Below, in pieces: positions 11,166 through 22,904 of a stretch of DNA of 64,000 bases. Made by a program: the position numbers and the translations under genes. Source of the DNA: Agapanthus africanus (taxonomy: Eukaryota > Streptophyta > Magnoliopsida > Asparagales > Amaryllidaceae); the NCBI GenBank assembly GCA_030015575.1, contig JASDDO010000006.1, positions 381,756,137 to 381,820,136 on the forward strand, in the 5' to 3' direction. The notes beneath the pieces are model-generated. The model did no database searches. It was not told where the DNA came from and was given only the letters and a program-made list of their open reading frames with translations. Position 1 is the stretch's first letter, and every line of letters begins with the position of its first letter.

Positions 11166-14141
11166 GTAGTATCAGAGCGAGTTTAGAGCTTTAGGCGAAG
11201 TCTGAGCGAAGTTTAAAGTCCGATCGAATCCGGATACCCCGATACGAACCCTTCTCTGGACAATTTTCAAAAATGTGATTTTTTATGAATTAAAAATACT
11301 CAGAAAATTTAGCAGGAAAAACTAAGAATTACTATGAAGTACAGCCCACTAATGCTCTTATATGACCATGGAACCGCGGCCAAAATTTTGAATTAGTCCC
11401 TGAAACTTCATATATTTATTCTTAGGTCCTTTCTTGTCATTTTTTTCTGGGAATTTTTTAATTCCACTCAAGTGTTGAGTTTTCTGGGTTGTATTGGGGA
11501 CTTGTTGATTCGATCGGATAATTTAACTTTGTTTAGTTTGTCCGGATAATTTTTAGATCGTGTTAAAAAGTTCGACCGGATATCAATAACTCACTTTTTC
11601 CCTTGCCGGAAAATTTCCAAGCGTTGGATTTTTTCGTAGTTTAGAAACATTCTAAGTCGTGCAAGTAACGCGGTGGACCCTCTAGAAGACAAAAAACCTT
11701 AACTCGATTATGTGACCATCTTGAACTGCCTCTGAACCTTGGGGTTTGTGGCAGTACGGCGTGCCACATGTGAGGCGTTGGCTTGACCCTTCTACGGCTG
11801 AACCATTGGTACTGTAGCATGTGATGGATGTTTTTAAACTAATTTCAAGTGTTGAGAACTATTTGGGAAAACTTGGATGTTTGATTATTCGATCGGAAAG
11901 TTTAACATTGTCTATTTATCTGGAATCTGATACAATATTTGGAATCCACATGTAGTTATGAGATAACTAATTTGAATGTTATAAATCTAGCAGTTCAGTC
12001 TCAATTGATCGGTTGCTACGAAATTTTGATGTGATCAAAAGTCCGTCGCAATCACGTAGCGTACGCGGATACTCACCGGGTAAACTTAACAGACAGCCAT
12101 GCCCCATAGCCCCGACCAAGTGACTGTAGGAGAACCCCGTCGCCAAAAGCATCCGTTCGGGTGCTCGCGGCAGCGGTGTTCCGCCTTAGTGCACTTCGTC
12201 GACGGCATCCGGAGGTGCGGCCGTCTACTAAAGTTTGCGACGAGCATTCGATCAGGTTGTCGGGAATCTTGTTGAATTGCCCGACTGGATATTGAAAAGA
12301 GTTTTCGATAATGAGACTAAAATGCGGAATTTATAATTGTTAGGCATGTGATGTCTAAAGAATTCATTTGGTTAGGCATGCGATGTCTAAGGAGGTTGCG
12401 GATTCCAACTGTTGTAGTTTTACACTTTCTTTTCTGTGATCGTAAGTGTAGTATGTAGTTGTATCGCCGGTTTTCGTTGCTATACATCGACGACAATCGG
12501 CGTATGCATACTTACTTACGTTGATGACATGTGATATTATGTGTTGCTGTGATATGTTATATTGGATCGTCCTGTTTGAATAGCCGGGGGTTTTATGTGA
12601 GATGAGAGTTTTTCATTTTCATTCATGTAAAATTCATTTGTATGTAATATTCTTTTATTGGGGCACTTCCGGGCTGAGGATGATGTCACCATTGTATATT
12701 ATTTACTTCTCCGCATTAAGTAGACCCAAGGCGGGGAGCACAAGTAACCGGGTTTTAGGGTCCAGTAGGAGGCCATCTCGAGGAGTCGAGACCGGGTCTC
12801 CTAACCCTAGAATTGACAGTGTTGCTTGCCGCTCTCGTAGGGGTCTAGGGATATGGGTTTGGCTATTCATCGCGACCGTGGAATCCGTGTTTTATACAGG
12901 CTCGTATTAAAAACACGGACGTCCTAGTATATCCAATATTTCATAAATGTTCTTCTGCTGCAATGTTCTGTGATGAGATCATATTACTGTCTGAGATGAA
13001 TGTTTATATTATATATATGAGATATATATTATATATTGTTTATTTCGTTTCATATCTGTTGCTTGTGAAGCATAATAAAATAGGACTTCATTAATGAGAT
13101 TAATGAAATAAAAGAAACCTAAACATGTTGTAGAAATTTGTTTAAAAACTGGTAGCTCTAGTTCTTGCTTCGCATAGCGGTGTTCCTTGTAGAACATCCA
13201 GCACCTTATTCGATAAGGAAAGAGCCGAGATCCCTTCACCGGGAATGACCTCTTTAGTGAAACTAGCAGATACTACAAACTCGGTTTTTCTTTTGATTGC
13301 TTCTATAGTTTTTGCTTTGCATAGTGATATTTATGAAATATCCTGCACCTTATTCGATGAGGAAAGGGCCGATGATCCCTTCACCGGGAGTGACCCCTTT
13401 AGCAAAACTAGAAAAGCCTAAAAACACTCCATTTAAAATCACTCGATTCTACAACGATATCAAGTTCATTACGCAAAGGGTTTTCTTAAAAACCTGTCGT
13501 AGCCCTCCGTCATTTCAGATAAGTACTTCATAGTATTCGTGCTACGTTTGTTGGCTTTCGTCAAGGCGTAGTGTGCGGTAGCTATTTATGCTTATCTGCT
13601 TATGCATATGATGCAGATTGAGTTAGGGTAGTCGTGCGACTTTGTTGGCTTTCGTCAAGGGCCGTGCGGGTGGTTTAATTCAATCGGGAAATGACGGGTT
13701 GGACTTGACTAGTAGCCTATGGTTTGTTGGATTTCGTCAAGGTCATAGGATGTTAGGGGTAAAATATTATTGGGAATTTTAAGTGTTGACATTTGCAATG
13801 AGATTGCATACCTTCTATGGATAGTTGGATCCCGATACCCGCTGCGAGTAAGAGTTACTCCTGGGAGAGTTTTACGCATTACAATTAGCCGATCAAGTAG
13901 GTGTCTAGAAAGGTGTCAACGGGGTTACGCCCCTGGGAAACCGAGCTTTACTTTAATTAGGTTCGTACGAAAGCACGGGGGACTTCCCTCAAAGTACCGG
14001 CACTGGCCTGGCTGAAAGATTGGCGAACTTGTAGCGTGTAATTAATCCCGGCTAGTCTTTCCTTTTAGGGTTTGAAGGAATATTTGACTAAAACAGTAGG
14101 AGACATCCTGATTAGATATATTAGATAACCAATGCTCAACA
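11166..14141 (+). other. Second copia PBS and leader, truncated
   Basis: This copy matches 3,195-6,190 closely, including the direct repeats and the triple 20-bp motif, and lacks most of the 3,396-3,436 hairpin. It stops after TTAGATAACCA, where the first copy goes on to the acceptor and pol. From 14,142 the sequence is G1 gag. The junction shares AAT with both parents, consistent with end joining or recombination. Confidence 0.82.
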
Positions 14142-15372
14142 GCAGCCCAGTGGTCTGAGACCAGTTGATCGCCAAAATGATAGAACTCGATCTCTTGGAG
14201 ATAAAATGAGACGCCCTTACTCGTTCCCTCGAGACAAGATGAAGAGGTTATTCGAGCTAGCACTGTGCAACAGGCTCATCACTCTGCCGGAGCCAAGACG
14301 CCCAGCGCAACCAGGCGACATTAGCAATCCTAATTATTGCCCTTATTACCGAATGTTGGCCCATCCGATCGAAGATTGCTACATCTTCAAAAGCTGGATA
14401 GAAGATCAGTACCAACAGGGCAAATTCATATTATCCGAGAATTGGAAGGTGAACCCGCCTCAGCCGCACGCCTTCAAGAAGACGGATACACCGGGCGCAT
14501 CGTGTTCTTTCGTAGAAGAAGCTCCATGGGAGATCGCTCTTTCAGCCAAAACTAAAAGAATGCTGAAGGATCTCCGCACATGTCCGGCAATTAGGTGGAA
14601 GAATCCACTGGAACCTGAAATCATCGAGGGGATGCTGAAGCCGTGCCCAACTCCAAAAATTGGTGGTGATAGCCAAAGCATTCACACCCAGCCGTCAAAG
14701 TCTTCGAAGAAGAAGAAGAATACCAAAAGGCCCGTGAAGCCTGGTGACAAGCGCACGGACCTGCAAAAATAGATTGACGCGTTGGAAGAATATAATTAAA
14801 AAGCGCGGACTCCAGTCACACTCCAAAAATTTCTCAGCCACGTCCTTGAGGACGGAGATGATGACAATGGAGAAGACTCGTCGGGTGAATTCGAAGGTTA
14901 TGTAGCAAGCTGCCATGTGATCTCTCACTCGTCGATAGACGATGAAGAAGCTCCTTACACAATGAAACTGGGGGCAGATCCTAAGCCGGAACTTTTAGGG
15001 CCATCAGACGAAATGATTAATGCATTCTTGGACGAGGCTCTTCTTAAAAGCAAAACTACTCGAGAGCGTGAGATGGTCATATTTGAAAAAGCCAAACGCC
15101 GGCGACTAGACGAAAGGGTTGAAACACTCCTGCCAGATCAAAGTACATCCGTTGCAAATAAAAGCAGGTTCAAAACGAGGAAGAGGTTCCCCAAAGCCAT
15201 ATCAATGGGAATGAAGCTGCCACCCTCTGAAGGAAACACTCTTAGTGAAGCGGAATACATCCTAATTACTGCTTATATCATCGAAAGATTGCGCACTCCA
15301 CCGAAGAGTGCAACGCTTTTAAAAGATGGTGGCAGGGATATGTTGCTCACCGACAACATTTCAAGCGGATAA
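14142..15372 (+). pseudogene. G1 gag, C-terminal part (Tat lineage)
   Basis: The segment resumes G1 at a point matching QQQPSG in the reverse G2 gag (about 32,376), so about 2.3 kb of leader and N-terminal gag is missing at the copia junction. It contains PYSFPRDK and a Cys/His motif YCPYYRMLAHPIEDCY around 14,338-14,385, then a Lys-rich segment (KSSKKKKN) and an acidic/charged region. The G3 gag has a matching H-x4-H-x3-EDC motif, so this is a family zinc-knuckle-like module. It normally belongs to the capsid/nucleocapsid polyprotein. It is broken. Confidence 0.82.
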
Positions 15373-15401
15373 AACGCAAAACTTGTTGGGAGCAAAGAAA
15401 T

Positions 15402-15953
15402 ATGACCGAGGAGTGTAAAAGAACTACCGACAACTGTCACATGATCGACACCGGGGGATCGCAAGTTCTCACCTTCGGGAGCGACTCTGACGAAGAAATG
15501 ACTCTTGGCCCTCTCTTCAAAGAATCCATGTCAGGAAAAGAGGAAGAACCGAAGAACTGCGAGAACATTCAGCTGTGTAATCGCACGCTGCCCGAAAAGA
15601 ATCTTGGGCCCTCGAACAGTGGGTCAAATAAAAGAGATAAGGGGAAAGAAAAGATCCCTGAGGATATCGTCCTCGATGATTGAGTCGTCGAAGAGCTGGA
15701 AACCAAGGACCCGCCTAAGAAAAACAAGGTGGATTACAACATTCTGGCACACCTGAGAAAGCTACCTACGCAACTAAGCATTCTCGACACCCTTCTGCTA
15801 TCCAAAGAGGCGAGAGATTCATTGATCAAGGCACTACAAGAGCCAAAGCAATTCCAAGCTTTCCTCGCCGAAGAAAAAATGAAGGACGAGCTGGAAGAAG
15901 TGCACACAGCCGATATCACCTTCGGCGATGAAGATCTCCTCCTTGGGACATGA
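15402..15953 (+). pseudogene. G1 acidic linker between gag and protease
   Basis: It encodes charged, low-complexity protein including LTFGSDSDEEM, a motif that returns twice downstream (near 16,460 and 16,550). The right end leads into the protease. No enzymatic domain is recognised. It is likely a spacer of the polyprotein; its role is unknown. Confidence 0.6.
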
Positions 15954-16330
15954 GAGCACAACCGTCCCCTATATGTCTCCGGATATTGTCATGACATCAA
16001 GATAGGTAAAATCCTGGTCGACAATGGGTCCTCCGTCAATCTCCTTAACGTAAGGGTGTTAAAGGAAATCTGCATGAGCGTTCAACACCTCGCTCGCGAT
16101 AAAATCACCATCTCCGGATTTGACTCCCAGTCATCACGGACGCTTGGGTCTGTAATACTGACGCTGCGCTTTGGGTTGCTCGTCACAGACATTAAATTTC
16201 ACGTCATTGACGCTAAGACCTGCTATAACGCTTTGCTCGGCCGGCCTTGGTTACACGAGTACAACATCATCTCTTTTACACAACATCGGTGTATGAAGTA
16301 TTTCAAGAATGGTCTCGAGTATACCGTAAC
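15954..16330 (+). pseudogene. G1 aspartic protease (PR)
   Basis: The segment shows ILVDNGSSVN with the catalytic Asp near 16,020, followed by hydrophobic strands and NALLGRPWLHEYN near 16,235. That combination is typical of Tat-lineage proteases, which cleave the Gag-Pol polyprotein. It lies between gag and RT as expected. Confidence 0.82.
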
Positions 16331-17990
16331 AGGAGAGCTGAACCGATTCTCCGTGAACGAAGTCCGAAAGTATGAAGATGCAAAATACTTCTTACCAGAT
16401 TTTGAGGACATGGAAAGATGTCACAAACCGAAGAACAAAGCTATCGCTACTATTCCGGTCTTCGGGAGTGACACCGAGGAGGAAGAAGAGATAGTTTACT
16501 CAGGTCCGCCCCAGTGCAAGAAGCCGAGACCGTCCGCTCCTATGTTGATCTTCGGCAGCGACTCGGAAGATGAGGTCAATGCCGTATTCTCTGCTCGGCC
16601 ATCAATACAAACCTTCGCTGATGAAGATCAAAGTTTGCAAGTTGCCATGGTTCCGCCCAAGTATCATAAAGAACTAGACGCGCTTGATACCTACAGTGTG
16701 GAAGAACTGCAGACATTCTACGTCCCTCCCACGCGAAAAGGTGAAAAGGCAATCCTATTCTACCGATCCGGGGAAACCAAAGTGGAGAAAGAAATCTGGC
16801 ATGGCGTGGATTCTACACTTGACAGGCTCCAGCCCATCCGTTTGCCCAGATATTACACAGACGGGCTAAAGAGACTCTTGAGACGCCAAGGTGTACCCTT
16901 TAAACAAACTGCGCGACAAGCACGGTTTTATAACAGGATCTGGAATGTTCCCGGAACTCAACGAAAGTTGCCCAATGGGAGAATGGAAACGACCGGGCTT
17001 GGGTATGTTCAATCCAAGAAACGGGAGCTATTCCGCGACTGCTACGTCATACATGACTTTGATGAAGAAGGAGATGCTTTGTGGGAAGACGCTAACCCTG
17101 AACCAAAACGAGCTCCCGCCGTGAAAATACCAAGTCCGTCGTTCGAAGAACAGATGGACAAGCTTATAAGGGAAGCAGGTCAAAAGGTTCGAGATGACCA
17201 TAATCACGAAATGGCCATCTACGAGAAAGCCAGGACGCAACGCCTCCTTCAACAGGCTGTGAAAAATGAAAATGCTCCTCCTTATCAACCCGTTGTACAA
17301 AAGGCCCGACGCAGAGGCAGAAACAAACCAAAGAGCAGGAAAGGCGTTGGACAGCGACAAAGCGGGACCAAGAAGCCACACGATCGGGAATCGAGCAATT
17401 CAGATTCGTCTCTTATAATGAAAATGGGTCGAGCATACTCTTTTCCCCAGGATAAAACACAGAAGATACTTGATCTTGCCATAAAACATCAAATGATTAC
17501 CCTTCCGGAGTCCAAGCACCCCGAGCAAGCAGGCGAAGTCTCTCGCCCGGACTATTGCTCCTATCACAGGGCAATAGGACATCCTCTTGAAGACTGCTTC
17601 ACATTTAAAGACTGGGTAGAAAACCAGTATCAGCAAGGCAGGTTCGCTCTATCCAGCAGCTGGAGGGTAACCCCACCGCAGAAGCATAAACCCAAAGCCG
17701 CGAGAGTAGAACCAGATCAACATCGGTCTTGGAAGCGATCTCCTACTTGTCATATGATAATGCTATCAGAAGAAGAGCCCGAGAATATGGATGAACTCCC
17801 CTGGTGCTTCAAAGACGATGATAACGAAGTAATTTCAGAGTTTCCACTGGCGCCAAAAGAGCTGGAAGATAAGATACATACTACTGCAGATAACCTCAAG
17901 AAAATTGATTTGGGGACGGCAAGTGACCCACGGCCGACGTTCGTCAGTGAGCTGTTATCTGAAGAAAGGGTGGCTACGCTAAAAGACGTG
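16331..17990 (+). pseudogene. G1 PR-RT linker with a second zinc-knuckle-like module
   Basis: Between PR and RT lies a long linker. It carries two acidic FGSD(T/S)E motifs (about 16,460 and 16,550) and a region with the conserved phrases GVPFKQTARQARFYN and PNGRMETTGLGYV. Then, around 17,424-17,680, it carries a second copy of the gag-type module: YSFPQDK, then YCSYHRAIGHPLEDCF, then WVENQYQQGRF. This module parallels the gag copy at 14,221-14,420 in residue order and spacing, so it is an internal duplication. It reads openly over a long stretch. Function is not known; RNA binding is an inference from the gag likeness. Confidence 0.7.
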
Positions 17991-18028
17991 CTCAGCATAA
18001 AGATTGCTTCGCATGGAACTATTCCGAG

Positions 18029-18753
18029 ATGCCAGGATTAGATCCAGAGATTGCTGTGCATAAATTGGCGATATCTCCGGACGTCAAGCCGATCAAACAA
18101 GCGCCGAGAAGAATGCGGCTCGAGCTTGAGATGAGCATCAACGTCGAGGTCAAGAAGCTAATCGACTCCGGCTTCATCCAAGAGGTTCAATATCCTGACT
18201 GGATCGCCAACATCATCCCAGTGATGAAGATGAATGGGACGGTGTGCATATGTGTGGACTTTCGGGATCTCAATAAAGCGTGCCCGAAGGACGACTTCCC
18301 AGTACCGGTCACCGAGCTGATGATAGACAATACGTCCACTCATGAAGTTTTCTCCTTCATGGACGGCTCGTCAGGATACAATCAGATAAAGATGCATCCC
18401 GAGGACCAGAAGCACACCGCTTTCCGAACCCCTTTAGGAATATTCTGCTACAAGGTGATGCCCTTCGGTCTAAAGAACGCCGGCAACACCCATCAGAGGG
18501 CCATGACGAAAATTTCGACGACCTCATACATGAAGTCGTCAAATGCTATATCGACGACCTCATAGTTAAAAGCAAATCATACGAGAAACATTTAGAGCAT
18601 CTGAAGATCGTGTTTCAGCGCCTTCGGCAATACAACTTGAAGATGAACCCTCTCAAATGCGCATTCGGGATTTCCTCGGGCAAATTCCTAGGATTCATCG
18701 TCCGACACCGAGACATCGAGATAAATCAGTCAAAGATCAAGGCGATTATGTAA
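18029..18753 (+). pseudogene. G1 reverse transcriptase (RT)
   Basis: RT motifs appear in order: CVDFRDLNKACPKDDFPVP (about 18,253-18,310), FMDGSSGYNQIKM (18,358-18,396), FRTPLGIFCYKVMPFGLKNA (18,424-18,483) and the catalytic YIDDLIVKSK (about 18,547-18,576). The phrase NKACPKD is typical of Gypsy RT. The region is broken. It copies element RNA into DNA in the virus-like particle. Confidence 0.9.
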
Positions 18754-19340
18754 ATGCCTCCGCCATGGACTCTCAAGCAATTGCGGTCTCTCCAAGGGAA
18801 GCTCGCGTATATCCGGCGATTTACGGCCAATCTCTCAGGCAAGTGCCGTCCTTACAGTCACCTGATGAGGAAGGGAACCCCTTTCGTCTGGGATCGCAAA
18901 TGCCAAAACGCACTGGACGAAATCAAGCAATACCTGCAAAATCCGCCAGTACTGGCCGCTCCCGTTAAAGAAAAACCTCTCGTCTTATACACAACAGCCC
19001 TTGAAGGTTCTTTAGGCGCGCTATGGGCACAAGAAAATGACCAAGGGAAGGAGAGGGCCCTTTATTATCTGAGTCGAGTTCTCTTGAGGGCAGAAAACAA
19101 CTATTCTCCCATTGAAAAACACTGCCAAGCGTTGATCTTCGCGATAACGAAGCTCAGACACAATGCGTTGGCACATGAGGTCCATCTCATATCAAAAGTG
19201 GATCCTCTCAAATATTTGATGTCGAAGGATATATTAACGGGACGACTCGCTAAATGGGCCCTCCTCTTGATGGAGTTCTCGATAACTTATCGTCCCCTCA
19301 AGGCAGTGAAAGGCCAGGCCATCGCCGACTTCCTCGCTGA
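18754..19340 (+). pseudogene. G1 first RNase H (RT-linked)
   Basis: It follows RT directly with LAYIRRFTANLSGKCRPYS, a connection region, then LYTTALEGSLGALWAQE, ALYYLSRVL and NNYSPIEKHCQALIFA. This is the Gypsy RNase H/tether pattern, which degrades the RNA template. It ends near IADFLADHP (about 19,320-19,350), the phrase that typically marks the start of the Tat linker. Confidence 0.85.
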
Positions 19341-19419
19341 TCATCCGATACTCGCCGATTCTCCTTTGAACTGCGAATTGCCGGACGAATACACGTTTGA
19401 CATGATCGACGAAGAGAGA

Positions 19420-19770
19420 AGAGATAATGATACCCGCTTTGAACTTTACTTCGATGGAGCATCTTCCATGAAAAAGCGCAAACAATGCACCCCCATAATC
19501 AAATCAGGGCTAGGCCTACTCTTCGTGACTCCACAAGGTGGGATAATGCACTTTGCCTTCTCCTTAACAGAGCCGAGGACGAATAATGAAGCCGAGTACG
19601 AAGTTTTGATAGCAGGTCTCGAGATCGCTATCGACATGGGAATTGAAAACCTCCTCATATACGGAGACTCCCAACTGGTCGTTAGTCAAGTAAACGGCGA
19701 CTATCAAACGTGCAAACCGGAGCTGGGAAAGTACGGTGAGAGAGTACAACAGTTGCTGACTTAAATCCCT
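19420..19770 (+). pseudogene. G1 second, archaeal-like RNase H (aRH)
   Basis: A second RNase H fold follows the first: ELYFDGASS (first Asp), TNNEAEYEVLIAGLEIA (Glu) and IYGDSQLVVSQVNGDY (second Asp). A second RNase H between the first one and integrase is diagnostic for the Tat lineage, and this is the main basis for the family call. Confidence 0.88.
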
Positions 19771-19779
19771 TTCTAGACC

Positions 19780-21240
19780 TTGGAAATCATACCGCGTGCG
19801 GAAAATAGCAAAGCGGATGCATTAGCGAAGCTCGCTAAAGAACTGGCTGACGAAAACCTCGATGACGTGAGAATCGTTGTGCAAAGCCGTCGGGTTCTTG
19901 CACCGGCAGAAATATCGCCAGAGTCGTCCGAAGAAAAGGGGGCGACCGAGCAAATGACTCTACAAATAAAAGACCAGGAAAAGGTTATGGATTGGAGAGA
20001 AGTCTTCATAGACTACTTCAAATCCCGTCGAACACCTGAAGATGCGTCCTCGAAACATCAGCTTATGAAACGAGCTCTGTCTTTTGCTTTCTTCAATAAT
20101 ACTCTGTATAAGAGATCATTTGACTCTTTATGGCTAAGATGCCTGGGACCTGAAGAGGCAAAGAGAGTCGTTCAAGAAACTTACGACGGACTCTGCAGTT
20201 CTCACCAAGCCAGGCCGAAGATGAAGCTGAAGATCAAACGGATGGGTTATTATTGGCCCACGATGATCCAAGACTGCCTCGAATACGCGAAGCAGTGCCA
20301 CGCGTGCCAGATTCACGGAGACTTTATCCATCGGCATCCAAATCCACTACATCCAACAGTGGTTAGCTGGCCGTTCGAAATGTGGGGGACTGACTTAATC
20401 AGCCCCATCGAACCAGCATCGTCCAGAGGACATCGATTCATTTTGGCGACAACCGATTACTTCTCCAAATGGGCAGAAGCAGTACCACTGAGGGAAGTGA
20501 AGACGGAGAATATCCTCCATTTCTTCAAGACACACATCATTTATCGGTTTGGAACTCCGCGATGGATCATCTCCGATAACGGGCCAGCCTACAGAAGCCA
20601 TAAGATCAGCCGCTTCGCACAACAGCATAACATAGACTGGAGATATTCCTCAGTCTATAATCCCCGAGCTAACGGCCTAGCTGAGGCTTTCAACAAGACC
20701 TTGACAAAGATCGTGAAAAAGATGGTGTCTCGAAATAAGAAGGACTGGCATGAACGACTGCATGAAGCTCTCTGGGCGTACCGAATTACGTTCAAAACGG
20801 CCACTAACACAACGTCGTATGCATTGGTATTTGGTATGGAGACGGTACTCCCCCTCGTGATAGAGCTACCCTCTCTATAGGTGGCAGTTCACTACGAGCT
20901 AACGGACGAAGAGAATGCTCACCTTCGGCTTGAGGAGCTCGATGATGATGAAACCCGGCTCATAGCACAACAAAATCTAGAGGCTTATAAAGCAAAGATG
21001 ATGCGCTCATACGAAAGATTGACTAGGCCGAGGAAATTCTGCCAAGGCGAACTCGTGCTAGTGGTCAAAAGACCTATGATCCCCAATCGTGCCAAACGGG
21101 GGAAATTCGAGCCGAACTATGAAGGCACGTATATCATAGATAAGGTCTACCAGGGTGGGGCCTATCTACTCATGGACATGCATGGTGAAAGACCTTTCAG
21201 GCCAATAAATGGTCGCTTCCTGAAAAAGTACTACGCCTGA
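19780..21240 (+). pseudogene. G1 integrase (INT)
   Basis: The N-terminal zinc region shows SSHQ and CHACQIH (about 20,200-20,320). The DDE core shows GTDLI (about 20,388), SDNGPAY (about 20,574) and GLAEAFNK (about 20,680). The C-terminal part includes ALVFGMETVLP and, from 20,900, NLEAYKAKMMRSYERL through PFRPINGRFLKKYYA, ending at 21,240. A C-terminal chromodomain is not seen, consistent with Tat. It inserts element cDNA into the genome. It is mostly open, but the element as a whole is broken. Confidence 0.88.
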
Positions 21241-21309
21241 CGAGTCACGGCCTAGGTCAATGATAGATGACGACGATTATGTCCGCTCGCTATCTTCCTA
21301 AGCCTAAAC

Positions 21310-21600
21310 TCTATAAGTAGTAGCCGGCTAACGGACCGAAACGTCCTTAAACTAACAACAGACCGAAACGTTCTTACATTAACAACGGACCGAAACGTCC
21401 TTAAACTAACGACGGACCGAAATGTCCTAAAACTAACAATGGACCGAAACGTCCTTAAACTAACGACGGACCGAAATGTCCTAAAACTAACAATGGACCA
21501 CTATGTCCTAGAATTGGCGTCGGACCGAAACGTCCTTAAACTAACGATGGACCATTATGTCCTAAAACTAGCTGTTGATCGAGACGTCGATAAACTACTG
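21310..21600 (+). repeat. GACCGAAACGTCC dyad array after pol
   Basis: About ten units of 24-26 bp read (G)GACC-GAAAC-GTCCTTAAACTAAC with variants GGACCACTATGTCC and GGACCATTATGTCC. They share the GGAC-N6-GTCC dyad and the CTTAAACTAAC link with the LTR array, so the two arrays have a common origin. Confidence 0.82.
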
Positions 21601-21814
21601 TGGACTGCAGTATCCCAAGGCTGACACAAAAATAATAGAAAGAATAAAAAAATATATAGAAAGAATAAAAAAAAAAGAGAAAGAAAAAGAAAACGGTATG
21701 TCCATAAGCAAAACGGGCACGGATGAAAACCCGAAAGGGCTCCATGAGTAAAAACAGCAGGGCTACCAGCGAGTTTTTGTGAAAACCCGAAAGGGCGCAA
21801 TCTCGTTAAAAGAC
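21601..21814 (+). other. A-rich stretch and repeated CCCGAAAGGG hairpins
   Basis: A purine-rich run (about 21,640-21,690) is followed by two copies of TGAAAACCCGAAAGGGC near 21,724 and 21,780. Each contains the small hairpin CCC-GAAA-GGG with a GNRA-type loop. Role unknown. Confidence 0.65.
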
Positions 21815-22390
21815 ACTTGTAAGGTCCTCTCGACCTTGTGAGGAGAAACCACCTGCGTGAGATCATTACGACTCACAAGGGAGCAACACACTTAGGGATC
21901 CCCACGAATCCTAAGGAGAAATTACACTTACGAGATCCTCACGACTCGTAAGGAGAACTCTCTTATGAAACCCTCACGGCTCATAAGATTCAAAAGTCTT
22001 AAGCTACAGGGATCTGAACCTGTTCTTAAGAGGCCACCACAACCTCGAACTTTTCCCTACAAGTGGCTCAATGCTGACCCTTGTATACAATCCATGGGCG
22101 TGAATAAACATTTCCCTAACAAAGTCCCATCCGCGACTAGGGATATGTTTGCACAGTGAACAACCCTTGTAAGTCCTCTCGACTTATGAGGAGAAAATAC
22201 TCTTGTAAGATCCTGACGACTTACGAGAAGCCATACACTTAGGAGTCCTCACGACTCCTAAGAAGAAAACGAACCTACGAGATCCTCATGACTCGCAGGG
22301 AGAAATACCTTTATGAGACCCTTACGGCTCATGAAGTCAAAAGCCTTAGTCGACAGGATCTTAACCCTGTTTGCTAATCCACCTTTGTTC
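21815..22390 (+). repeat. Two higher-order blocks of covarying hairpins (G1 tail)
   Basis: About ten hairpins of 25-27 nt follow each other every 35-40 bp. Examples are CTTAGGAGTCCTCACGAC-TCCTAAG (22,238-22,262), CTTACGAGATCCTCACGAC-TCGTAAG (21,927-21,952) and CTTATGAAACCCTCACGG-CTCATAAG (21,962-21,987). The core TCCTCACGA is shared while the arms change together. Each block ends in a longer segment with GATCTGAACCTG or a variant. The block repeats near 22,166 and again at 23,957. Confidence 0.85.
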
Positions 22391-22904
22391 AATATTGACA
22401 AAGGCAAATGATGATTCGCTCCTGGCAATATCTCAGTTGTAGCGGTGCTGATGCCGAAATCGTTGTCTAATTCCAAGCTTGCAGCGAAAAGCCAGCAAGC
22501 CACATATGCATATGAAATAGCCGAAATGATGGGGCAACTTGCAAATAAAGAACAGCAAGTAAAAAAATATATGCATGCAAAATAGCCAAAATGATTGGGC
22601 AACTCGCAATAAAAAGCAGCGAGTAAAAATAAAACAAACAGCCGAAATGATTAGGCACCGCGAAAAATAGCCGAAATGATTGGGCAATCGCAACTTTTGC
22701 GATATAAAAGCTGAAATGATAGAGCATCGCGGAAAGAAAAATATATAAAATGAAATTTTCTGCCTTATAGGTGATATCACATCAATCCCTGTATACAATT
22801 CAGGGGCGCAAACAAAGGGGGAATCACACTTTCCCTCCCCAGAAGAAGCCAAATCTCAACGGTTCATAGACAACATAGAGACCGCTTCAATATTCGTCTC
22901 ATTA
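22391..22904 (+). repeat. Imperfect GCCGAAATGATTGGGCAA repeats and unassigned tail
   Basis: From about 22,510 to 22,735 a motif like ATAGCCGAAATGATTGGGCA recurs five to six times at irregular spacing. Between repeats short arms pair, for example CTCGCAATAAAAAGCAGCGAG and CGCAACTTTTGCG. The rest up to 22,904 holds no gene that can be recognised. Confidence 0.6.

Larger units (their letters stand above)
1045..14141 (+). mobile_element. Copia insertion complex C1 (LTR - leader - pol - LTR - second leader)
   Basis: Two 2,150 bp LTRs (1,045-3,194 and 9,016-11,165) flank a leader and a pol remnant in which PR, integrase and RT traces are in the Copia order (PR-INT-RT-RNase H). Past the 3' LTR the sequence does not return to G1. 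It carries on with a second PBS and a second copy of the leader, cut off at about 14,141 against the G1 gag. The outer flanks, CACAC on the left and ATGCT on the right, do not form a target duplication. The complex therefore looks like the product of recombination between two C1-family copies. Pol is heavily broken (more than ten breaks). The LTRs differ by roughly 3% by eye, which suggests about a million years. Confidence 0.85.

Noticed and set aside
1045-14141. Single copia element with 5.1 kb LTRs
   Set aside because: The tRNA-Met PBS lies 2,150 bp after the LTR start in both copies, so the remaining 3 kb is leader and the true LTR is 2,150 bp.
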